Assembly (NCBI GenBank): GCA_963920525.1
Contig: OY986435.1
Coordinates: 225,153,293 to 225,217,292, forward strand
Direction: 5' to 3'
Length of the DNA: 64,000 nucleotides
From: Dichetophora obliterata
Lineage: Eukaryota > Arthropoda > Insecta > Diptera > Sciomyzidae
In this document: positions 53,190 through 64,000 of the stretch, in pieces
Numbering within the stretch: position 1 is the first letter of the stretch
How the letters are laid out: each line of letters opens with the position of its first letter
Notes under the pieces: generated by a model
What the model was told of the DNA's origin: nothing
The model's database searches: none
Seen by the model: only the letters and a program-made list of their open reading frames with translations
Program-made: the position numbers and the translations under genes

Positions 53190-53995
53190 GGCAAGTCTTT
53201 ACACCGGCCCACTTAGACCAAAATGATCCGTTGTGATACCACAGAATGAAAGAAGGTAGTAGTCAAGTGAAACTTTTTGTGTAGGATAATCTTAACGTGG
53301 CAGAAATCTGTAGAAACAAGTGATATTGAATCTTTTTTATAGATTGAATCAAAGCTCAGGGAATGCACCCTGTAAATGTATAAGCACTGTGTTGATTCCG
53401 AAGGTGGGTGATAGTTAGTTAGAGGGTGGATAGATGAAGTAGTGTCGGTGAAGATTTGATTTAAATTTGCACAGCTCAAGACTTCCGGGAAACACGCTCG
53501 CAGGAGACTATTCCACTTACCGTGCGACCAAAAAACGAATTATCTCGGCAATGCGATGTTCTGTTGGACATCAAGGCAATGGTAAAGAGATGGGCTTGAA
53601 CGAGTAGACCTGAAAAACACATTAACTGGTGGCGTCAGGCTATGTACAATATATCCCTTGAACACTTCCCGTGGTGGTACCATACAGAAGGCTGAGGCAA
53701 CCAACATTACGTCGATGCCAAAGAGAGTTGAGAGAAAATAATGTGCTTTCATCCCCTATCAAATATATCGCAAGACTTTGAAATCGATCCAGAAGCTCCA
53801 AATAAAATCTTGAAGCCCCTGCCCGAATGTGCGGATTGTACTCCATTTTTGGCCTGATATATGAGGTGTAAATCATGCGAAGATCAGCTGAAGTGAAATA
53901 TTTTTTGCACCGTTTTAAAACACCTAAGCATTTCCCGCTTTTTTCGACACATCGAATCTGAAGCAAATGTTCTGATTTGACCTCAGTCAAATCAA
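53190..53995 (-). pseudogene. LINE RT C-terminal fragment
   Basis: Minus strand: VKRCKKYFTSADLRMIYTSY-type sequence, IRPKMEYNPHIRAGASRFYL, ELLDRFQSLAIYLIG, SLNSLWHRRNVGCLSLLYG, and after shifts VRTVGKWNSLLRACFPEVLS and CANLNQIFTDTTSSIHP. This is the thumb and tail of a non-LTR RT ('YIRP.MEY...WGGA....LLDR.Q'). The 3' UTR words 'cacttaga' and 'ccgttgtgatac' resemble those at 61920-61960, suggesting related tails. Confidence 0.75.
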
Positions 53996-54122
53996 GCTAC
54001 AAAACATTCCTCTCCACAAACTTTTCATACCACTACCAACTACAAATGTCCATTGTAAATTGTTGTGTTTTAATGTTCCTTTGATTAGAAATAAGGAAAG
54101 AAAGGTTAAAGCTTAGGACTAT

Positions 54123-54188
54123 GGGGTGGCCGGGATTCGAACCCGGGACCCCAGAGTGAAAGTCAACCACAAGACTATCGAGGCCGAC
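54123..54188 (-). tRNA. tRNA-like pseudogene or SINE head
   Basis: On minus, GGGTTCGAATCCCGG gives a perfect T arm (CCGGG/CCCGG) and consensus B box GGTTCGAATCC. Upstream is 'tagtcttgtggttgactttc', a weak A box. The 3' acceptor CCACCCC has no 5' partner. No T run directly follows. Best read as a tRNA-derived SINE or tRNA pseudogene. Confidence 0.5.
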
Positions 54189-54482
54189 CACGTGCACTAA
54201 ATACTGTAAATAAAATATACATACACATGTTGCAAACTAATAAGAAACACTTATGGTAGAGGATTGCTTTAAAATTATTTATTAATTAAATTCGCTTTGT
54301 TTTAAACGGTATGCGTTGTAACATATTATTTGGTTATCCCACTATTAAATTAACAAACAAAACTAAAGCAATTGAAAAATTTTGAATTAATGTACACTTA
54401 TTTTAAAAAAATTTTTACATATCGCTCGTTTTTTTCAACATCGTCACAACTAAAAAAAACTGATTTTTCAGTAGAACCATTC
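54189..54482. other. Spacer
   Basis: No feature recognised. Confidence 0.35.
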
Positions 54483-55276
54483 AGGGCCGTTTTCTCAATG
54501 CCCGGTTAGTCAAGCTCTTAACCGGGAGTTACCTAACCGTACGATAACTAAAAAAACAGTTTCGTTTTCACCAAGTGTCGGTTAAGTAACTGTCGGTTAA
54601 GCTATTAATTGTGAATTTTTCAATTGTGAATACGCTAAACTGCATATCAGCTGTTTACGCTTCTTTGTTATTTTAGTTTTGATGTGAAAGTCTTAAATAT
54701 CTAACAAGGACTAATTAATAAATAATTTAAAATTGGAACAGAATGCCAAACTTCAGTGAATATGAAGAAAGTGCAGTACTCTTACACGTACTCACGCCTA
54801 TGCGCACATGTCCTTTTTCTATTTTGGTTCGAAGTCAAGCTAGAAAAAAAAATAAATCATCGAAATTCTATCCATTTTTATTTATAACATAAACAGCCCA
54901 ATTCTGAATGATTTTTCCCGGGGAATTGGAAAAGGGAGTTTTTATTTTTAAGATAAAGTTGAAAAACATTCTGAAAATTTTTAATGCCAATTTGTTCATT
55001 AACCGTCAATACTCTTGAGTGTAAACAAAAGATATATGATATCTTTATTCGCTAACTTAAAAATTAAAACTCCCTTTTCCAATTCCCCGAGAAAAATCAT
55101 TCAGAATTGGGCTGATATAATTTAGCAACTAACCGATTAGCAACTAACCGGAACCTGAACTTGCCGTTAACTTAACCGGCACTTTAGACCTAACCGAACA
55201 TTGAGAAAATGCTTTTTTGCTAACCGGCGGTTAAAGTTCCGATTAGTGCTTAACCGGACATTGAGAAAACGACCCT
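54483..55276. mobile_element. TIR element, ~794 bp, with GTTTTCTCAATG ends
   Basis: Left end AGGGCCGTTTTCTCAATGCC and right end inverse of AAGGGTCGTTTTCTCAATGT. The CGGTTA/TAACCG words are repeated many times near both ends (subterminal repeats), a habit of PIF/Harbinger-type and similar elements. A short open stretch MPNFSEYEESAVLLHVL starts at 54743 and could be a relic of a captured or parental protein; this is speculative. Target duplication uncertain. Confidence 0.7.
54894..55113. mobile_element. Nested MITE, ~220 bp, with ~60-bp arms
   Basis: Left AGCCCAATTCTGAATGATTT followed by TTCCCGGGGAATTGGAAAAG; right is the reverse complement ending CAGAATTGGGCTG. The arms stay paired through GGGAGTTTTTA. 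It lies inside the element at 54483-55276. Confidence 0.75.
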
Positions 55277-55679
55277 TAAAGTTTTAAGCAGACATAGGAA
55301 ATTGGTAACTTACTTTTAAATTATTGCTAAAACAAAAACTACACCATTTTGAAAAAGTTGAATTTACCCACAACGGTACCGCAAAAGAAATTTCAGGTGT
55401 ACCAGTTTCTTATGTAAGTAAAATAAAAATTTAGTAATGTGGTGTAATCACAAAGTCGAATCTTACTCTGAGAATATGAAAGACATCGTCACCAAAATAA
55501 CATATAATAAAGATCATGGTAGAACAAACGTATCTTCATAATTAACTCGATTTTTAAGTTTTTTGGATTATGACGTTGTTGAAGAAAATGAGCGATATGG
55601 TAAGAACATTTAATAAGAAGTGCAAAGGTCGTTCATAGAAAATAGGAACATTTCTCTGCTTTTATTTATTTTTTTTTTT
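55277..55679. other. No gene recognised
   Basis: Spacer ending in a T tract (55663-55683) next to the Tc1/mariner fossil. Confidence 0.35.
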
Positions 55680-56130
55680 TTTTCAATACCCGGTAGGATA
55701 ACTTTTCTGTTGATGTCGGGTGGCTTCCCACGTAAGCTTTATTTTCTCGAATAGTTCACTAAAATTCGAGATATTTTGAGCGCTTATTACCTATTTGACG
55801 TCTTCCCATAAGTAATCTTTAGGATTTAAATCTGCTCGCTGGCTCGCTGGATTTAAAGTGGTCGCTGGCCACTCGAGTTATCTGACTGAGTTATCTTCAA
55901 AGAACTTTTTGTCAATTTTGCCATATGTTTGGGATCATGATCTTGTTGAAATTTCTAAACAGCTGACACATTTTCTTCCACCCATAGCACATGGCATCAC
56001 GTAATATTTCAACATATTTTATTTGGATAAAGTACTATCAATTCGATGAATCGGGCGAATTTCGTTCCAGAAACACATCTACAAACATGTATCGACCCGC
56101 CACCATACTTTACAACCGGTGAAACGTTGT
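55680..56130 (-). pseudogene. Tc1/mariner-superfamily transposase fossil
   Basis: Minus-strand pieces: VKYGGGSIHVCRCVSGTKFA (catalytic region before the second Asp), KFQQDHDPKHMAKLTKSSLK (second catalytic Asp in QQD.DPKH), and ADLNPKDYLWEDVK (third catalytic position, here Asp where Tc1 proteins have Glu), followed by SAQNISNF. Stops and frameshifts separate the pieces. The N-terminal half was not found. Confidence 0.7.
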
Positions 56131-56400
56131 AAATAGGGATCAAACCACGACTATCTCCCATACAAAGTGATTTTACCAAAACATTAAAACCTCTTCAAAT
56201 TCCACAAAAATTAGTCTAATTACTTAAAATTTTGCACAAAAGCTTGAACTGCAAATATGCGCTTTCGACCACGCCTACCTCCCACACAAAGTGACTTTAC
56301 CAAAATGGTAAAAATCTCTTTAAATTCCACAAAAATAAATCTAATGACTTCAAATTTTGGAAATAAGTTTTATACTTAACTCTGCACTTGATGTTTAAAA
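56131..56400 (-). repeat. Dispersed repeat, reverse orientation
   Basis: Two tandem ~125-bp units read 'cccatacaaagtgattttac' and 'cccacacaaagtgactttac' with CACGCCTACCTCCC between them. This is the reverse complement of the family at 6230-6545 and 30660-31315. Confidence 0.55.
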
Positions 56401-57689
56401 TTAAGTAAAAAAACACTAAACATCTAGTATTTTCTTGGTAAGTTTCAAATCACAAATAAATTTAAAATACAATTTTAAGACTAGTACGATTTATCACTGC
56501 AGAGTTATAGAAGTAAGAAGGATATAGGCAAGGACAATTTTCTTGTATTGCAACAACCTGAATAGTGGAACAATTTGCAATTTTTAAAATGATCATTTTA
56601 CTGTTAACAGATTTAACATTTTTTAATTTTTATAGTTTTGGCACACTGTGTTATAATTCAAGAAAAATAATATTAGTTATCAAATTATTAACTCGGCTTT
56701 TTTTTTAGCGCGAGTGTAGTTGCTATATTCCGGTTTATACAAAACATTATCTCGCTGCAAATTTCTCAATTTTACCTTAGCTATCTTTGAGTAACTTATT
56801 TCTTATTGAATTTATATAGTACTTTTCTTCTCAAACGTATAATTTTGTTAGTTTATAAATGAATATTCTCTTTCCAAAGTAATATTTTTTATGTTTTCTA
56901 TAATAACATTTCCTTGTTTATTTCAGTTCTCTTCGATACGATTGTGCCCCATTTATGAGTTTCCTTTTTTCCTTTTTTTTTTTTGCAGCTTCTACTTCAA
57001 CATAAAACAAATCCAATTAAATATAGCTCAATTCGAATACATTTTCCGAAACTCCCTCAACTGTTGACACTCGGTATCCTGCATCGCTGCACTTATTTTA
57101 GTCCTTAAGGATTTATGGTAAGCGAATAGAATTTCCCCTGTGAGGACATACAGATGAATGTTTGCTATGAATGTTTATATACGAAATATCTTAACATAAC
57201 GCATAGGCGTCAACATGGGTGGAAGGGGAAGTCACTTTCCCCCCTTGACAGTGGGCAAATTTTTATATATCTTAAAAGTATTTTGAAAAAGCCGAAACTT
57301 AATTTAAAAATTTTTACGAGAGAAGCAAAAAACTTTCTAAATTGCAAATTGCGCTTAAACTTAGGGCTTTTATAACTTTGTTGAAGTGCAAAATATTGCA
57401 AGAGCATGTATTTTGATATTGTGCATCATAATCAATCAGAAAGTCAATTTTTGTAACTTACGGTTTTTTGATTTGATAAGAGATTATTAGTTGTATCCGT
57501 TGCTGTAATAAGCAACGATATCATTTCATTTACACTTGTTTCTCAGACGCTTGCCAATACGTTATTTTATTTTATGGTTGTAGATTTTTTTAAACTCAAC
57601 TTCTACTTCGTACATTCTACGAATAATTCGTACGGTCAACCAACGAATAAATTTTTTTCTACTAATATTATTTTTAATTCGATAATAGT
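56401..57689. other. No gene recognised
   Basis: AT-rich. 'ggtggaaggggaagtcactt' with CCCCCC at 57220-57245 is a GC-rich oddity that may mark an element end. Nothing codes convincingly. Confidence 0.4.
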
Positions 57690-57860
57690 ATGAACCCATT
57701 AGTAAATACTGCGAATGCAATGAAAGAAATTGTGAAGTTTTTCCTACAAGAAATTGCCGAATATTAAGAAATGCTATCCCTTATTAGTCGAAGACCATTC
57801 TCAGTAGCAACAGATGGCAAAAGGGTATTTAATCCAATGACGCATATAAACCTATAAGCC
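57690..57860 (+). pseudogene. Possible hAT/ZBED-type transposase scrap
   Basis: From ATG 57690: MNPLVNTANAMKEIVKFFLQ, a stop, then SLISRRPFSVATDGKRVFNP. The phrase PFSVATDG resembles the 'RPFSLATDGSND' segment in ZBED/hAT-like transposases. Only this short match is seen. Confidence 0.3.
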
Positions 57861-60800
57861 TCGACGATAAGAAAATTTATGTTTTGACGTCATTATCCTT
57901 ATAACCTTAACGATTGTCCTTATAACCTTATGTTTTGACGTCATTGTAAATAAGCAGAAAACAAAGTAAAATATATTTTATAAAAAAATTAATGTTTTCT
58001 CAAGGCTCGGCTTGAAAAAATTAATTTTTCCAGATCTTTGTAAAGATGATCCAATTTAAATACTTTTTAATTTTTCTTAAATTTATAAAATGGCTAACAA
58101 TACTGCAGCATTTAAATTTGAGAAAGTTGCAGTGATCTAGGCGAGGGAAAGTCTTCTAATTCGAAGGAAAAAATTAGGAAAATCTGAATAAAGTAGGCCA
58201 ATTTTTGATCAAGTACTTATTTTTAAAAAATCTAGTAGCATATTCGAACTAAACAAACAATTTTATATTAGAGTTTGTTATAGTCAAAAGTTTTTTATGA
58301 CTTAAATGTAAATAGGAAATTCGATTTGAAACATCCATTCACGTTTTTAGCGGCACCCACCCAGGTTGAGAATTTGATGGACTGATGGACTTTGATGCCA
58401 AGATTAAGAATCAAGCCTAGCGGGGAGATTCTGGAACATTTTAAGAGAATGTATGCAACCCAAAAACCATCTAATATACATACACCTCTTTATATATTTA
58501 TCCATACGTTTTGAATTACAACATAAATATAATTTTTAAATCATTCGTATAATAAGTATGTTTCCATACTCAACTGTAGTTACTTGCAAGCTGCTAGAAC
58601 TAATGCATGTTGAAAAAAGAAATAAGTTGATTGGTGGCAATGCGGTGTGAGATCCATTGAAATATATCTCCCATAGCATGCGGAGAGCGTTTCAAAAATA
58701 GCGACAACCCAAATTCTTAATTTTTTCTGCTCAGAAAAATAGAAGAGGATAAATTTTATACTATTTGGTGTACATATAAATCCAAGCCAAAAATGTTTTA
58801 AAATTTCGAAAAAATCGAATCTTATAAATTTTTCCAGACCATTTTTCTCGTCAGACCAATCGAAACTACTATACATTAAAATTTCCCGATTTCGGTGAAT
58901 TTTTTACTTTCGAACCAGAATATATTTTGATTTACACATGATATCCATACACAATTTTTTAGTTATATTTGTTCTATTAATTTTATAATATTGGGTGGTA
59001 TAAAATTTATAAATTATTTGGAATAAAAAAAGTTTATACCACATACCACACAAATGTTATAAAAAAGATCAAATTTACCCTCAAATTTTTTACTGTGTGA
59101 TTATATCTATTTTGACCTCCTAAATCAAAATCTGAAAAATTGCATACCGCTCGAAATTTTTATAGGCCTCCAAATTTTAAATATAGCCCAAAAATTTCGT
59201 TTGTTTCTTTAGTTTTTCAACAAAAAAAAATGTTGTTTTATATTGTGAAATTTTTGTATTCTTATTTGAAAAGTTAAATACTTGGAGACTCAATAGTAGT
59301 TATTGCGTTTCTATTTAAGGATATAGGAGACTTCACATCATTTAATTTGCTAAACTACTAAGAACATTTGCTTACGCAAAACAATATTGAAATATATTAA
59401 GTGACAAAAAAAAACAAAATTAAATTTGAAAATACTTCGGGCATGATAAAGAGAGATTTTTACACCATCTTTAGAATGTATTAGATTTTCTTACATACAA
59501 GCGTGTGTCAACCGGTGTAGTGTACATATCATATTGACAAAACTAGTTTAAAAAATCTCTGAAAATAGGTTTACATAGGTTAAATTTTCTTTATGCGCAT
59601 TGTTAACTCCTTTATTTTTGAGAGGTTTTTGGCTCTCCCTAGAATAAATCCTGCGGACACCCATGACATTGATGGGCGTTGGTGATGAGTGGTGTCTTAT
59701 TAGAAGATTTGAGTGTGTGTTGCATAAATTGTGTTTGCGGTTTGCCGGAAAAAAGGTTTGGAAAAGGTTTGAAAAGCTATTTTTTTTGAGTTTTTACAAA
59801 GCGTTGTAAACAAACGCTGTCACAAAAGACCCCAAAAGGATAAAATTTCGAATTGAAAATCTAATTGATTTGTGTGTGTGTCATAATTTTCAAACTGTGA
59901 TAACAACAGAAAAGTTTAAATTAACTTTAAATTGGATTGCTGAGGATAGGATTTGATTTGTAACAAATTAAATTTTATGCTGAACATATTCTCATATTGA
60001 AGGTAAGAGAGGCGTAGAGAGTATTTTCTATTACTGAAGTAGAAAAATACTCTTCAATCTAGATTGAATTTTAAATGTGTTGCCTTGCATGACCCCAAAC
60101 GAATTAAGTTCGTCCTGTCTTTAAGGATATTTGAGGACGTTCTGTACCTCAAAGAATTTTGTATTATCATAATTCATTCTCAAAACGATACAATGCATCT
60201 TCCGATATTTCTATTATATTTATACAATAACTAATTAAACTGCTACATCATGAAAATAATTTTCAATTTACTATTTTTAGTTAAATTAATATTGAATATA
60301 TTTATTAAATTAAAAACAATTATAAGGCACAATAGTAAACTATTAACGAAAATGTCAGCAAAAGACATTGCAACTATATTATGTCTAACGCCACAACAAA
60401 CCTCAATGCAAAGCATACAAAACATAACAGCAATAACAATAAACTAGTTAGAGACACAACAACAAGCATAAACACAAAACGTAACTGCAAAAAAGCGAAG
60501 CAATAGTTCCGCAAGCAAAAGAACAATATTGCTAGCATAAATGTTTACTAAGTAGCCTGCAATTTACTTTCACTATGGATATACCTTATATAATTCCCAA
60601 ATGGTTTTTTCGATTGAAATCTCAAAGCCAACACAGGTTAGTTATTTCTAATGAAAAATATGATTAATGACTCATTTTTGTGTTGTACCGCTTTGATTTA
60701 CGAACCCTCAATGATTTTATACATTTCCTTTCAGAGAAAAAAACCTTTCAAAAGAATATATTTTTTAATTTGTGTATAAAGTTAATAATGTTTTTTTATA

Positions 60801-61899
60801 TCACTCAAAATATCACTCAAAATTAAAAACTATAAATAATTGTTATATTAATTTGTTGTAATTTGAAAAAAAAATAGAATAAGTACAAGAAAAAGGAAAG
60901 GATTAAAAACAGGATTGGGACATACACTAGGACAAAGATAAGGACAAGAGTAAGGATAAGTACGGTTTCGCACTGTAGTTATAAATATTCATTGAGGACT
61001 TTCATTCATTGAATAATAAGTTTCTTAGCTAAAAGAGAACTTGTAACTGAGTCTTTGTTTAAATATTTTACAAAAACTAAAAGCTTTTATGGAAATAAAG
61101 TCATTTTATTCAAATATCTTCAACAGTACTTTTTTAGTATGCATATTAAGGCCTTTTTGAACAGAAGCATAAACTTTGATGTACAAAATATTGGAAAAAT
61201 TTACGATTTTCTTAATTTTTCATTTGTACAAAAGATAGGATTCAATTTATAAAGTACGTAACCATTACAAAAACAGCTTTTTCAATAATATTCAATTAGA
61301 CCTTTTGAACGTACACTTCTCATTTGGTTAAAAAAAAAATTAGTTTCAGTACAAACATTCGGTTCTTCGGTAAAAAAATTCTCAGTAGCTTAGCGTTATG
61401 CCGTAAAAGGTCATATGCGTTTGCCTCCCTGGAAAATAAACTATCATCTTCATTTCCACATAAACGAGTACATTTTTCTTTGACCCGCTAAGACTTGGAG
61501 CTTATACTTTTACGGCCTAACCAAAAAACATTTTAGTGCAAACTTTTTGATAAGAAATTCTATAGAAATAATGTCAGAAAAGCTCACACTAAATTTAGAG
61601 CCGACATTAAAATTTTTTTGGTTAGGCTGTTATTTTATAAAAATAAGAACAATTTTTTTCCTAAATATGTTCCATATTCTGTAAAACATTTGCATTTGCA
61701 ACAATATTATGTTTATTTCATATATGAAACAACTACATACCCTGTTTGTTAATATCTGAAACTGTGAAATCTTTAATTGTATTATTAAAATTTTGTCTAT
61801 ACTTTTCATTACCTGCCTTATAAGCAAGTGTTTAATTGAAAAAGCACAGTTTAAACTGTTAATTTAATAGCTGATCAGAGAAGGTTATGTTAGCTAAGG
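57861..61899. other. Long gene-free stretch
   Basis: No ORF resembles a protein family. Noted only: 'acaagaaaaaggaaaggatt' to 'aggacaagagtaaggataag' purine-rich patch (60885-60960), and a partial inverse pair GCCTAACCAAAAAA/TTTTTTGGTTAGGC (61517-61628) that may bound a ~115-bp MITE. Confidence 0.4.
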
Positions 61900-63717
61900 T
61901 TAGTGTGGCTGTCTCAAACGAGGCACACTTAGATCAATGAGGCCCATTGTGATACTCAGGGTTAATTTTTCCTATCTCTATTCAAACCAATTTGAGCTGT
62001 TTACTAAGCCTGGGATTCGGTAAACCGAAGATCCTGACAGTTTGTCAAGGTCATTGAAGAACCAGTTGCCTAAGTGGCGGAAGCGTTTTTGATCCAGCGC
62101 TCGGAAAGTGCAGAGGAAATGTACTGTAGATTCTTCCTCCTCTTCATCTCTACAGCTTCTGCAGAAGTCGTTGTGGGGTATATTCAATATTTGAGCGTGT
62201 CTGCCAATAAGGCAGTGCCCTGTAAGAATTCCTACCATGGTACTGATGTGGTCTCTACTGAGAGAAGTGAGTTCTTTTAAACACTTAAGGTTGAGTTTGG
62301 GCCAGATTTGCCACGTTATATAACACGTGTTACCAGCTGATCATCTGTTGTTGATTTAATGCCGGATATCTCATGTTTATGGAGTTAACATGTGATAAGA
62401 GGAATACCAAGGCTTGCTTTATCTAAAGATAAATGTTTGGTAGTACCTGTACGAGCGAGTTCATCTACTTTGCAGTTACCTAGAAAATCCCTATGTCCAG
62501 GAATCCAGCATTGAAGGATTCTGAGCTGCTTTACCATCTCATTTAGAGATCTGCGGCAGTTAAGAACTGTTTCAGATTTTATTTCAACAGTTCCTAGAAT
62601 TTTCAAATCGGTTTGTCTGTCGGATAGTATGCAAATATCCATGAAAGATATCTCATTTACCTGAAGCTAAGTTAACGCTTCATGTATAGTAGCGATTTCA
62701 GCTTGGAATACACTGCAATGATCAGGGAGCCTGAAGACTAAATTAATGCTGAATGCTTTCAAGTAGACTCCTCCACCTACATTGCAGTATCCATCTAGTT
62801 TTGATCCATCATAAAAGATCTCAATGACATTGTGAGGTGAACGGTTTCCTAGTTCCCACTCTTCTCGAGAGGGAATGGATACATCGAACTTCCTTTCAAA
62901 GGATAGTTTTTGTGTGATGTAGTCGATGGACCTAGGTATGGGAGGGAGAAATTTTCTAATGCAAGAATGTCCTAGTGTACCTATTTTCTACTGAGAGGCT
63001 GCTTCTAGGCGGATGGCTGCTTCTAGGCGGATGGCTGTATTAGCTGCCATCTGTTTGAGCTAGGATGTCAAGTGGTGTAAGATGGAGCATTATGTCTAAT
63101 GCGTTTGTTGCAGTGCTTTTTAGGGCTCCACTGATGCACAGTTCCGCTATTCTTTTAAGGTTTAAGTGAATCTGTTTTTCGAGTGCATGACACCAAACAA
63201 TAGCACCATATAGCAAGATTGGCCTTACAACTGCTGTATATAGCATAATATAGCATATAGCATACAATACTGCTGTATTGTATAAGTGAGTAACACTTGG
63301 TTGTAAGCCCCATTTACTTCCTACTGTCTTTTTGCATGAGTACAGAGCAATATTCGCTTTTTTGGCTCTCTCGAGCAGATTGGGCTTCTAGTTTAGTTTT
63401 CTATCCAGTATAAGTCCCAGGTATTTTTCTTGATCTGAGAAGTCTTGTATTTCCCAGTTCAGGACTAATTTGGGGTATATTGTGTTTTCTGGGTTAACGC
63501 TGAGCCAACAGCTGATAGCCAAGTTGACTAGAGTATTTAAGCAATTTTGAATAATGTCTCGAAGAGTAGATATGTATTTTACAGAGGTAACAATAGCAAT
63601 ATCATCGACATAAGCTATCAGCCTGCACCCCTCTAGTTCCATTTTGACTAACAGTTCATTTACTGCTAAATGCCAGAGTAGAGGCGAAAAAACATTTCCC
63701 TGATCAGTAGGACACAC
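61900..63717 (-). pseudogene. LINE with RT and RNase H (R1/LOA/I-like), broken
   Basis: Minus strand from 63717: SPLLWHLAVNELLVKMELEG, CRLIAYVDDIAIVTSVKYIS (catalytic YVDD), SVNPENT, KYLGLILDRKLN; then VVRPILLYGAIVWCHALEKQ and NALDIMLHLTPLDILAQ; then the RNase H domain: IFYDGSKLDGYCNVGGGVYL (first Asp), ILQCWIPGHRDFLGNCKVDE; then a zinc-finger-like CRSCRDEEEEESTVHFLC tail. Stops and frameshifts are frequent and the N-terminus lies outside or is lost. RNase H plus this tail points to the R1/LOA/I group. 62920-62927 is the empty site for the 4213-5589 element. Confidence 0.82.
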
Positions 63718-64000
63718 TTTTTACTTATTTGCTCTAAGAGAATAGAAATCATAAATCATGCATACTTTTTGTCACAATGTGCTCAATACTTTTTTACTGC
63801 TGATTTGGCTTCTTTAGCCTCAGTGCAGTGAGCATAGCTCAGAGGTGACATCAGAGGGCATTACTACTATATTTGTAACTAATTCATTAACAGTTAACTT
63901 CAATCATTCCCCACCCAAAATTATTCAGACTGCACAACAAACTCGCTCGTTACAGACTTAATATTATTTTGCTAAGAAAGTAATTTATGCTAAATAAAAA
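63718..64000. other. No gene recognised
   Basis: AT-rich tail of the window. Confidence 0.35.

Noticed and set aside
54123..54188. Functional tRNA gene on the minus strand
   Set aside because: The T arm is perfect but the acceptor stem cannot form and the A box is weak.
1..64000. CRISPR arrays, operons, bacterial promoters or prophage
   Set aside because: The repeats here are insect transposons and satellites; no regular short repeat-spacer pattern or bacterial gene was seen.

Overview
The window looks like an AT-rich, transposon-saturated stretch of an insect nuclear genome, most likely from a higher fly. The grounds are the mixture of element families: a mariner with Mos1-like catalytic spacing, DD41D mariner-like elements (the group described as rosa in tephritid fruit flies), a piggyBac-like element with a 65-bp intron, Jockey-type and other non-LTR retrotransposons, a Helentron helicase-endonuclease remnant with short Helentron-like repeats, and many MITEs. 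The species cannot be fixed from sequence alone. I found no convincing single-copy host gene; every protein-coding similarity I could recognise belongs to a mobile element.

Layout. 0-10 kb: long-TIR MITE (1.4-1.9 kb), short tandem repeats, a DD41D transposase fossil, and an RNase H-bearing LINE fragment split by a hAT-like element (4213-5589); then mostly featureless DNA with dispersed repeats. 10-17 kb: possible Helentron-like outer ends (10.6 and 16.7 kb) around a 3.3-kb inverted array of ~580-600-bp units (11.65-14.97 kb), a short Helentron-like repeat and two MITEs. 17-24.4 kb: piggyBac fossil, a DD41D deletion derivative, a hAT-like element (19465-20510), an ~810-bp TTACCA hexamer array, and a 985-bp long-TIR element. 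26-30.1 kb: piggyBac-like element (TTAA-flanked) whose transposase gene is split by an intact mariner. 31.7-35.9 kb: three minus-strand LINE remnants. 36-42.3 kb: a DD41D element split at its second catalytic Asp codon by an apparently full-length Jockey-type retrotransposon with a 9-bp target duplication and two intact ORFs.

42.4-45.4 kb: hairpin-rich MITE region and LINE remnants. 46.1-48.1 kb: Helentron helicase plus endonuclease, broken. 50.3-56.1 kb: LINE fragments, a 1.78-kb TA-flanked element containing a hAT-like MITE with perfect 8-bp target duplication, tRNA-like sequences, a TIR element at 54.5-55.3 kb, and a Tc1/mariner fossil. 56.4-61.9 kb is nearly empty. 61.9-63.7 kb is an RNase H-type LINE, a relative of the fragment at 3.7 kb; it preserves the empty site that proves the 4213-5589 insertion.

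There is no operon-like cooperation here. The functional themes are nesting (at least four cases of element-in-element), non-autonomous derivatives near relatives of their presumed source elements, and long inverted repeats able to form hairpins. The two elements that look intact enough to be recently active are the mariner (28092-29379) and the Jockey-type retrotransposon (36468-41734).
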